Of a DNA stretch of 40,673 nucleotides, positions 17,352 through 23,592 are shown one piece after another. Position 1 is the stretch's first letter; every line of letters starts with the position of its first letter. The position numbers and the translations under genes were made by a program. The notes below the pieces were generated by a model, which was not told the DNA's origin, did no database searches, and was given only the letters and a program-made list of their open reading frames with translations. Source of the stretch: Hyphomonadaceae bacterium UBA4763 (lineage in GTDB: Bacteria; Pseudomonadota; Alphaproteobacteria; Caulobacterales; Aquidulcibacteraceae); contig DHHV01000025.1 of assembly GCA_002403455.1 (NCBI GenBank), forward strand, positions 1 through 40,673. The letters are read 5' to 3'.

Positions 17352-17993
17352 ATGATAACTTTTCGGAATGCGCTACTCGCGGGAGCGGTAGTGCTGGCCA
17401 TTGGCGCTTGCGCGCAACCGCCCGCCCCGCCGGCGGCGCAAGTCGAAGCGGCTGGCGCTCCGGCGGCGCGCGATTACGCGGCGGAAATCGTCAGCGCCGA
17501 TGGCGCGATCGGGGTGCCGGCCGATTTCGACCGCTGGCCAACCTTGGGGAGCTGGGCGACGGCGAGCGCCGGTGAAGGCGCGCCGGTTGATGAATGGCAC
17601 CAGGTTTATGTCTCGCCCGGCGGGATCGAATCTTACCTCGCCAATGGCAAATTCGCCGATGGCACGGTTCTGGTGAAGGACGTGCGCGGCTTTGCGGCGG
17701 CGACCCTGAACACTGGCCATGCGCATTATCCGACGGAAGTCGCCGTGCGCTTTGTGATGGTAAAGGATTCGACCAATGCCCGCGCCGATCACCCGCTCTG
17801 GGGCGATGGCTGGGGCTGGGCGCTCTATAACGGCACGGATACGACGACGCAGGCCGCGCCGAGCTATGAGGAAGGCTGCCAAGCCTGCCATGTGCCGGCG
17901 ACCAGCACGGATTACATCTTCGCCGAAGCCTATCCGGTGCTGCGCAATGGCGGGCCGGCGGCGACGCCATCTTGGGCGAACCCTGCGCAATAA
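17352..17993 (+). CDS. cytochrome P460-domain lipoprotein with CxxCH haem motif
   Basis: Protein of 213 residues with an N-terminal export signal ending in the lipobox-like AIGAC (Cys about 20), then an Ala/Pro-rich linker and a cytochrome P460-type domain (roughly 45-200). It has one c-type haem motif, CQACH, near the C-terminus. P460-family proteins oxidise hydroxylamine or act as c'-beta NO-binding cytochromes; which applies here is not decided by the sequence. ATG 17352 follows AAAGGAGGG closely, so the start is firm. It stands alone, divergent from the acyl-CoA ligase and convergent with the small gene at 18000. Confidence 0.78.
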   Translation: MITFRNALLAGAVVLAIGACAQPPAPPAAQVEAAGAPAARDYAAEIVSADGAIGVPADFDRWPTLGSWATASAGEGAPVDEWHQVYVSPGGIESYLANGKFADGTVLVKDVRGFAAATLNTGHAHYPTEVAVRFVMVKDSTNARADHPLWGDGWGWALYNGTDTTTQAAPSYEEGCQACHVPATSTDYIFAEAYPVLRNGGPAATPSWANPAQ

Positions 17994-17999
17994 GCGCGG

Positions 18000-18353
18000 C
18001 TAACGCTGATCCTCGAGGCGCCGCGCTTGGGGCTCGCCCAGGCGCGGCGTTTTGGCGTCGGGGCCAAGTGGTTTTTTCTTGCCGAACAATCCGGCGTCAT
18101 AGCCGGCCCATAGCCCGACAAGGGTTGCGGTCGGGATGAACGCGTCGATCTGTTCGGTGAGGTCGATGACCTCGAGCACATAAACAAGGCCCTTCGCGCC
18201 GAACAGCAAAGTCAACAGCGCCGCGCCCGGAACCTCTTCCCACGGCAGGAGGAACAGGCCGCGACCGGCGGTGAAATCGGCCAGATCCAAGGCAAGGCAA
18301 ATCGCCAGGCGGACCGCAAAACCGGTCGGCGTCATGTTCTTGCCAAACAGCAT
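18000..18353 (-). CDS. small membrane protein, unknown function
   Basis: I do not recognise the family. The product has 117 residues: a basic N-terminus (MLFGKNMTPTGFAVR), a first hydrophobic stretch (about 13-25), a central segment with LLPWEEVPGAALLTLLFG, a further hydrophobic stretch (about 70-90) and a basic, Pro-rich cytoplasmic tail. AGGAG stands 8 bases before ATG 18353. It is divergent from the flavoprotein gene and convergent with the P460 gene. Confidence 0.65.
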   Translation of the reverse strand: MLFGKNMTPTGFAVRLAICLALDLADFTAGRGLFLLPWEEVPGAALLTLLFGAKGLVYVLEVIDLTEQIDAFIPTATLVGLWAGYDAGLFGKKKPLGPDAKTPRLGEPQARRLEDQR

Positions 18354-18451
18354 CGGTCATGCTCCTGCCCAGGGCGGCGCGGGGACCTTGCGTAACAAAG
18401 CCCGAAGCCGGGGATAAAGTTTTTTGGCCGCTTTGTCATGACTCTTCGCCC

Positions 18452-19648
18452 GTGAGCGCCGCTCCCGCCTTTGCCGTCGACGTCGCCATTATCGGGGCCG
18501 GCGCGGCCGGCCTGTTCGCGGCCGGAATCGCCGCGCAGCGCGGGCGGCGCGTGCTGGTGCTGGAGCATAACCGCGCGATCGGCGCGAAAATCCTGATTTC
18601 CGGCGGCGGGCGCTGCAATTTCACCAATCTCCTCGTCGAGCCGAAGCATTTTTTGTCCGACAATCCGCATTTTTGCCGCTCGGCCTTGGCGGGGTATCGG
18701 CCAGCCGACTTCATCGCCTTGGTCCGCAAACACCAGATTGCCTTTCACGAAAAAACCTTGGGCCAATTGTTTTGCGACGCGGTCGGCGGCGCCAAGCTGA
18801 TCGTCGCGATGCTGCGGTCCGAGGCCGATGCGGCGCGCATTGCAACGGGGGTCGAAGTCCGGGCCATCGCCAAGGCCGACCGGTTTCGTCTGGAAACGTC
18901 CATCGGCGCGATTGAGTCGGGGAGCGTCATCATCGCCAGCGGCGGGCTGTCGATCCCCAAATTGGGGGCCAGCGATTTTGCCTTTCGCATCGCTGCGCAA
19001 TTTGGTCTGCCGGTGATCGCGCCGCGCCCGGCCTTGGTCCCGCTGACCTTTGACGGCGAGCTCGGCGGCTTTTTCAGCGCCCATGCCGGGGTCAGCCTGC
19101 CAGTCCGCGCGCAGGCGATCGGCAAAGGCCCGGCTTTCGCGGAAGGCATGGTGATGACTCATCGCGGGCTGTCGGGGCCGGCGATTTTGCAGGCCTCGAG
19201 CTATTGGCGTGCGGGCGAGGCGATCGGGCTTGATCTGGCGCCGGGCGCGGCGCTGGCCGAGGGTCTGGCGCAGGCCAAGGCCGCTTATCCCGCCTGGCGG
19301 CTCGGCAAAGCCTTGGCGCAGTTTTTGCCGGAACGATTGGCGCATAGCCTCGCCGCGCGCGCCGGCAAGGACGCGCCCCTGCAACATCTGCGCGATTCCG
19401 AGCTGGCCGCCTTTGCCCGCGATCTGCAGGATTGGCGGCTGTTTCCGCAGGGCGATGAGGGCTATGCCAAGGCCGAAGTGACGGCGGGCGGGGTCGACAC
19501 CCGCGCGCTCGACCAACGCAGCATGATGGCGCGGGCCGCGCCGGGCCTTTATTTTATTGGCGAGGCGGTTGACGTTACCGGCTGGCTCGGCGGGTATAAT
19601 TTCCACTGGGCCTGGGCGAGCGGGTTCGCCGCCGGGCGGGCTGTGTGA
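18452..19648 (+). CDS. BaiN/HI0933-family NAD(P)/FAD-dependent oxidoreductase
   Basis: Flavoprotein of 398 residues. VAIIGAGAAGLFAA is the dinucleotide-binding GxGxxG at the N-terminus, followed by LVLEHNRAIGAKILISGGGRCNFTN, diagnostic of the HI0933/BaiN family; the C-terminal FAD signature is PGLYFIGEAVDVTGWLGGYN. Members are poorly characterised; one is implicated in bile-acid reduction in gut bacteria, which should not be assumed here. GTG 18452 gives the family-like N-terminus; an ATG at 18359 is open but adds 31 atypical residues. The gene is the last of normal base composition before the island. Confidence 0.9.
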   Translation: MSAAPAFAVDVAIIGAGAAGLFAAGIAAQRGRRVLVLEHNRAIGAKILISGGGRCNFTNLLVEPKHFLSDNPHFCRSALAGYRPADFIALVRKHQIAFHEKTLGQLFCDAVGGAKLIVAMLRSEADAARIATGVEVRAIAKADRFRLETSIGAIESGSVIIASGGLSIPKLGASDFAFRIAAQFGLPVIAPRPALVPLTFDGELGGFFSAHAGVSLPVRAQAIGKGPAFAEGMVMTHRGLSGPAILQASSYWRAGEAIGLDLAPGAALAEGLAQAKAAYPAWRLGKALAQFLPERLAHSLAARAGKDAPLQHLRDSELAAFARDLQDWRLFPQGDEGYAKAEVTAGGVDTRALDQRSMMARAAPGLYFIGEAVDVTGWLGGYNFHWAWASGFAAGRAV

Positions 19649-19668
19649 GCGGGGGGATGGGTACTCGC

Positions 19669-19700
19669 GGTCAATATCCGTCGAGCACCACATATTGACC
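19669..19700. repeat. 9-bp perfect inverted repeat after the flavoprotein gene
   Basis: GGTCAATAT and ATATTGACC flank a 14-base spacer, 20 bases past the flavoprotein stop. No T-run follows on either strand, so it is a weak terminator candidate. It could instead mark the island edge. Confidence 0.5.
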
Positions 19701-20026
19701 AAGCAAATTGCAGGATTTTATACCGCTATTTACTTTTGCTCAGGATATTTGACGGATGATTTACACAATAAACGCAATATCATCACTCAATTTTTCGACC
19801 CAAAAAAAATCATCAAAACCCATTGTTCATTTCAAAACGATGACAGAGCGATTAAGCTTATCTATCTTGCAATCTAAAACACTGGCCAGCTATCAACGGC
19901 AGGAGCTTGCGGATGGAAGACAACCCTCAATCAATTTGCTATTCTGTTCGGAGACAGAATTCCAAACCAAATCTGAAACCAATGCCGGTTGAGCAGCTTA
20001 CATAATATATCTGACAGGCACGCGGT

Positions 20027-20051
20027 CGAAAAGCCGGTTCCCACCTTTTCG
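20027..20051. repeat. degenerate palindromic repeat copy
   Basis: CGAAAAG and CTTTTCG pair around CCGGTTCCCAC. The central CCGGTTCCCAC and following TTCGCT match the reverse complement of the repeat at 3066-3110, so the two are probably related dispersed elements. Confidence 0.5.
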
Positions 20052-20195
20052 CTCAACGCTCTTATGCTGAGCTTTTGTGGGTGAACAAAGTTCCGGACAA
20101 TCCCGATTTTGTCGCGCAGCTTGGGGTAATCCTCGCCGAAATCAAGGGGATGCATAAGTAGAATTTTCTCGGCAAGATGCATGAAAAGATTCCGA

Positions 20196-20325
20196 ATGAA
20201 GACCAGCAGATACACAGAGGCGCAAATCATCGCGATCCTGCGACAGGGCGAAAGCGGTGTTCCGGTGGCCGAGCTGTACCGTGAGCACTGCATGAGCAAC
20301 GCGTCGTTTTACAAGTGGCGGGCCG
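20196..20325 (+). pseudogene. IS3-family (IS407-like) transposase orfA, N-terminal remnant
   Basis: The reading frame from ATG 20196 gives SRYTEAQIIAILRQGESG, VAELYREHCMSNASFYKWRA: the helix-turn-helix start of OrfA in IS3-family elements of the IS407 type, which normally runs on for about 40 more residues and is followed by orfB. Homology stops after YKWRA (about 20325) and no orfB follows, so the element is a fragment. It lies 140 bases upstream of the CHAT gene and marks past insertion or deletion at this edge of the island. Confidence 0.8.
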
Positions 20326-20469
20326 GCGGGCGGACTGGCCATCGCCATGAGTCGCTTCCCTTGCGTCGCGCATTGAGATTGCGGTATCTGTAATGAGTGG
20401 GCTTCGAAGACCACCGCTACCTTTGTCGTTTGGGTTAAGCGTGACCATTCGCAGTTAGGCGGTAACTAC

Positions 20470-21687
20470 GTGGTGTTTTTGAGTCAAAGCGGACTTCGCA
20501 AGGATTTTCAATATAGTTTGGGGGTGGGGGCCGGTGACAAGGTATTCGTGAGTGCGCGCGGGCTTATGTCAGAAGCTAAAGAGTTCGGCGCTCCAGCGAA
20601 AGGCGCGCTAGTCAAAAGATGGCGCACCATCGCCGAACATATGAGCGTTCTCACAAATGCTCATTCCACCGCCGAAGACAAAGCCAACGCTCTCTCCAGT
20701 CTCGAGATTGCTGCGGCAGGCCTCTATAACGATCTTTTCAATCTAACGGGAAATGGCCCAACCGCCGAGGAAGTGCTGGCTAATGCGCTAGAAAAGGCCC
20801 ACCGCGAAAAACGAACCCTTTGGATCGAGGTATCTGGCTGGGCAAAGGATTTGCCTTGGGAGCTCTTGCGCGTTCCTAGCAGTATATCTCCACTCAAACG
20901 CGATTGCTGGCTGGGTGAGGTTGCGATTGTCTCCGGCGCCCGCGCTGTTTCGAATGTCGGCGGGAAAAACGTCATCCGCGTAAACGGCCCACCGACCATT
21001 ATTTCCGTTCTTGGCGATGAGACTATGGAAGCAGACCAGCCTGAAGCGGAATACCCGAGCATCGCTACACGAGGCGAACTCAGGCCGCTGGAGTACATTG
21101 CGGTTGAGAGAGAGTTTATCCAAGGGTTGCGCGCTACCGGCCGCGATTACGTTTTTGTCGGTCCGCTCGACGAGAGTAACCGAGCGGCAGCGCGCGCGGA
21201 GCTACGCCGCCATTTCGGTCGAGAGCAGCCCTACCAGGTCATCCATTTTGCGTGCCACGGGGATGTGGCTGAATCGGAAGAGGACGAGTTCGAAGCGTTC
21301 GTGAGAACCAACAATTTTCGGCTGACAAAGCAGGACTTCAACGACCAGCCGAGGATCCGCTTCAATCATCCGAACATCGCTTTTCTGAATATGTGCAATG
21401 GACTTACGGCGAGCAGCCTTCCGGCTGGGGGCATGGCGGCATACTTCGACCGCAGCACAAAATCCGAGGCGATCATCGCATCTGCGTTTCTAATCGACGA
21501 TCGTTCTGCGGCGGCAATTACGGAAGGCCTGCTCGATAAGATGCTCCCGCCCAAAATTGGACGGGGCGCCGCGATTGGGCGCGCCCTCTTCGAAGTTCGC
21601 AACGAATTACTGAGCAGACAAGAATCTCTCACAGGCTTCTGCTACCGTCTGTTGGGCGATGCAGATCTCTTCATCCTTCGAGCATAG
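20470..21687 (+). CDS. CHAT-family cysteine protease
   Basis: Caspase-like (clan CD) peptidase of 405 residues. LWIEVSGWAKDLPWELLRVP (117-136) is the typical early CHAT segment. The dyad is intact: His263 in VIHFACHGD and Cys309 in AFLNMCNG, 46 residues apart, and GFCYRLLGDADL closes the domain. Residues 1-110 are largely helical and of no known family; there are no TPRs and no membrane segment, so it should be cytosolic. GTG 20470 is the listed start; an ATG at 20566 is possible, and the frame stays open 27 codons upstream with no start codon, so the 5' end may have been altered by the adjacent IS fragment. Two further genes follow at 9 and 10 bases. CHAT proteases act in bacterial immunity (Csx29, gasdermin systems); a role as the trigger protease of this cassette is inference. 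Confidence 0.88.
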   Translation: MVFLSQSGLRKDFQYSLGVGAGDKVFVSARGLMSEAKEFGAPAKGALVKRWRTIAEHMSVLTNAHSTAEDKANALSSLEIAAAGLYNDLFNLTGNGPTAEEVLANALEKAHREKRTLWIEVSGWAKDLPWELLRVPSSISPLKRDCWLGEVAIVSGARAVSNVGGKNVIRVNGPPTIISVLGDETMEADQPEAEYPSIATRGELRPLEYIAVEREFIQGLRATGRDYVFVGPLDESNRAAARAELRRHFGREQPYQVIHFACHGDVAESEEDEFEAFVRTNNFRLTKQDFNDQPRIRFNHPNIAFLNMCNGLTASSLPAGGMAAYFDRSTKSEAIIASAFLIDDRSAAAITEGLLDKMLPPKIGRGAAIGRALFEVRNELLSRQESLTGFCYRLLGDADLFILRA

Positions 21688-21696
21688 GGCGCAAAA

Positions 21697-22014
21697 ATGA
21701 GTTCAGACAGTATCGAAGTTCTCGCTCGTGAAGTATCGACCGGCCACCGCGCCCTGAATGAGAAGGCACGAAGAAGGCAATCCGTCGACAAGAAAAACCT
21801 CGCATCGCAAATGGCTACGTTCGTGAAAGCGGTGTCCGAAGTGATCGGCGAAACGGCTGATGCCGCCGCAGGCTACTGTTTAGAGGAGGTCAAACTGACC
21901 GCGGAACTAACTACGGAGGGGAAGGTCATTCTTATTGGCGCAGAAGGAAGCGTCACGGGACGCGGTGCTATCGAGTTCACGTTCCGTCGAAAAGTCACCT
22001 CATTGGGCAGTTAA
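21697..22014 (+). CDS. small Pepco-like accessory protein of the CHAT cassette
   Basis: Protein of 105 residues, starting 9 bases after the CHAT gene stop. Residues 1-60 are helical and charged; residues 63-97 form a likely beta section, YCLEEVKLTAELTTEGKV then GAEGSVTGRGAIEFTFRR. This pattern (LDEV-x-V, E-x-K-V, G-x-G-x-V-x-G-x-G, then F-x-F-R-R) resembles the small peptidase-co-occurring (Pepco) domain reported by comparative genomics next to proteases in conflict systems; I rely on memory for this match and could not run a profile. Such partners are thought to regulate or recruit the protease. No signal peptide or membrane helix. Confidence 0.6.
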   Translation: MSSDSIEVLAREVSTGHRALNEKARRRQSVDKKNLASQMATFVKAVSEVIGETADAAAGYCLEEVKLTAELTTEGKVILIGAEGSVTGRGAIEFTFRRKVTSLGS

Positions 22015-22024
22015 AGCGATCAAA

Positions 22025-23191
22025 ATGTCACATGCCAGCCTCCAATCCAGTCCCACGGACGGCGGCGCCTTCCCGAAGAGAGCCGCCCTTGTTGTCCATC
22101 AGCTGAGATCCCCCATTCGGAAACCTCACCGAGAGCGCCTTGAGGCCACGCTCAAGGGGCTAGGACTTCGGGGTGTGGGGAGCTGCGCGCAATGCGAGGA
22201 CACGCCTGCGGTCCGAGGCATGATTAACTACGTCAAACATCTTGTGAACTTCGGACAGCCGGGTGAGTCCCGCCCGCAGATGACGCTTTCCGAAGAACGC
22301 GAGGAGCGCGCTCGCGACGACAACCTCCATGCAAAACATGAACGCGAGCGCATAACGGGGCGCAACCAAACAGCAGAATCAAAAGATGGGGCCACGTATA
22401 GTGCCCGCTCTTCAAATAAAACACAACGTCTTGAACCGCTGCATAAGAATGAGTCATCATCGCCAAGGGTGAGTCGAAGAACATTCGAGGTCGTCCAATT
22501 AGACGCCGATCCGCTCGCGTTGATGAGGCAGGTAGATGATATGATCCCAATCGACCAAGAGTCCGGCGAGCGCCAGTTCATAGCGGACATCAGCCAGTTT
22601 CTTAACCTGTACGGTCCGCATTACTTTTTCAAGGAACACCCAGACAGCGCGGCGGCCAACTGGAGCCGTTTAGTAGCAATGCGCATGGTGGCCTATTTAG
22701 GCAGCGGAAATCTGGAGGTGCGCAGAGTCTCGGCGCAAGTATTGGATTGGCTATCGACTTTTGAGCCGGCGATGGGAAATTGCGCGAACGAAACAGTTGA
22801 ACATCGCATTGGCAAATTTTTGGGCGAATTGGGATACGATTTCCTATACCGGCCTGAGATCGTTTTGATTAATGGAGCCGCTAGAGTGTCCGCGAAGATC
22901 GATAGCGTACTAAAGCAAGTGCTTCATGCAGACTCGACAATTGATCTTCGTGGGCCACCCCACGGTGCTCATGCCGTCGTCTATCTTACCGGAAGTGAGA
23001 TCGATCCCTCGCAACGGTACCTGATCAATCGGCACATTGAAGACACCCGGGCGACAGTCGAGGGGGCCAAGACCCTCCAGCCGTCGTACCTCCGAGACGC
23101 GCGACTCATGTTCATGCTGGACGGAATATGCCTCGACCAGCGGATTATCGAAGTCCACGATGACTGCGTATTGTTCGAAGCCGCTGCTTAA
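22025..23191 (+). CDS. uL30-like domain fused to an unknown C-terminal domain
   Basis: Protein of 388 residues, third gene of the CHAT cassette, starting 10 bases after the previous stop. Residues 20-77 match ribosomal protein uL30 (RpmD): VHQLRSPIRKP, then EATLKGLGLRG and CEDTPAVRGMINYVKHLV, including the invariant EDTP-x-V-R-G-M-I. A genuine L30 is about 60 residues and ends there. Residues 80-150 are a charged, Ser/Glu/Arg-rich, probably disordered linker. Residues 153-388 form a globular domain I do not recognise (PHYFFKEHPD, GELGYDFLYRPEIVL, MFMLDGICLDQRIIEVHDD). It is not the housekeeping rpmD, which sits in the spc ribosomal operon. Base composition and codon use follow the island. A role as substrate, effector or ribosome-targeting sensor of the CHAT protease is inference. 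Confidence 0.82.
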   Translation: MSHASLQSSPTDGGAFPKRAALVVHQLRSPIRKPHRERLEATLKGLGLRGVGSCAQCEDTPAVRGMINYVKHLVNFGQPGESRPQMTLSEEREERARDDNLHAKHERERITGRNQTAESKDGATYSARSSNKTQRLEPLHKNESSSPRVSRRTFEVVQLDADPLALMRQVDDMIPIDQESGERQFIADISQFLNLYGPHYFFKEHPDSAAANWSRLVAMRMVAYLGSGNLEVRRVSAQVLDWLSTFEPAMGNCANETVEHRIGKFLGELGYDFLYRPEIVLINGAARVSAKIDSVLKQVLHADSTIDLRGPPHGAHAVVYLTGSEIDPSQRYLINRHIEDTRATVEGAKTLQPSYLRDARLMFMLDGICLDQRIIEVHDDCVLFEAAA

Positions 23192-23192
23192 T

Positions 23193-23257
23193 CTAGGCAA
23201 GATTCGAGACCAACGCGTACCTTCGCGACGGACTGCGCAGGCCTTATCTTTGCCTAG
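23193..23257. repeat. imperfect inverted repeat after the CHAT cassette
   Basis: Arms CTAGGCAAGAT and ATCTTTGCCTAG pair with one bulge around a loop of about 42 bases, 1 base past the stop of the uL30-like gene. It may act as a transcript end or mark a junction; there is no U-run. Confidence 0.45.
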
Positions 23258-23342
23258 CGCGGAACACACCCCTCCAGTGGCAGATTAGAGCTCAATTTGG
23301 CTTCGGGAGCTAAGCGTGAATCTGGGTGACGGGGCTAAGTGA

Positions 23343-23449
23343 GCAAATCGGCGTATCGTGGTTGGTGTCCAAACCGCCATGAACCCTCTCAAGGAGAGCG
23401 ATACGCCATGAAAGAAGCTAAAGTTGTTCGACTGATTCAGCCAAGCTGA
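23343..23449 (+). pseudogene. IS256-like transposase 5' remnant
   Basis: ATG 23408 has AAGGAG 12 bases upstream and encodes MKEAKVVRLIQPS then stop, the style of N-terminus seen in IS256/Mutator-type transposases of alphaproteobacteria (VVxLxQP), from memory. A 9-bp inverted repeat (GGCGTATCG near 23349, CGATACGCC ending 23407) precedes it. The reading frame is cut after 13 codons, exactly where TGACCTGCCCCC begins. Confidence 0.4.
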
Positions 23450-23465
23450 CCTGCCCCCTTGTCAT
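23447..23465. mobile_element. possible IS3-family terminus
   Basis: TGACCTGCCCCCTTGTCAT starts with the TGA-x-CTGCCCC form found at the ends of many IS3-family elements. It interrupts the IS256-like frame, suggesting an IS3 element once inserted there and was mostly deleted. Very short match, so uncertain. Confidence 0.3.
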
Positions 23466-23592
23466 CACGTCATCGACACAGTTGAAAAGGGGCGCGCCAA
23501 AAGATGTGAAGATGAGAAGCCAGCGCAGCGGATGCCCCCCCTCACGCGCTCGACACTGGCGTTTGGCGCCCCTGCGGTGCTAGTTTCGCGCC

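Larger units (their letters stand above)
19649..20195. other. AT-rich gene-free left flank of the island
   Basis: This stretch is clearly richer in A and T than everything before it, most strongly at 19700-20000 (poly-A run near 19801). It contains a perfect 9-bp inverted repeat (19669-19677 with 19692-19700), a degenerate palindromic repeat (20027-20051), and only short ORFs with no recognisable homology or good ribosome sites. I see no complete gene. It looks like degraded horizontally acquired DNA. Confidence 0.6.
23192..23592. other. right flank of the island, IS debris, no intact gene
   Basis: Immediately after the cassette an imperfect inverted repeat (CTAGGCAAGAT at 23193-23203 with ATCTTTGCCTAG at 23246-23257) could form a long hairpin. 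Insertion-sequence fragments follow at about 23343-23465. From about 23520 the GC-rich background returns. I see no complete gene. Confidence 0.6.

Noticed and set aside
19756..19992. 78-codon ORF in the AT-rich flank
   Set aside because: No ribosome site and no recognisable features; composition alone could produce it.
20010..20157. Short plus-strand frame ending AQLGVILAEIKGMHK
   Set aside because: It has no start codon and an in-frame stop just upstream, and its first part is the palindromic repeat. It could be the tail of a destroyed gene, but I cannot support it.
19931..20299. 122-codon minus-strand ORF across the IS3 remnant
   Set aside because: Its 5' part is antisense to the orfA remnant and the rest crosses the palindromic repeat; no family similarity.
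21935..22024. Upstream start for the uL30-like gene
   Set aside because: It would overlap the Pepco-like gene by 80 bases in another frame; the uL30 domain begins well after ATG 22025.
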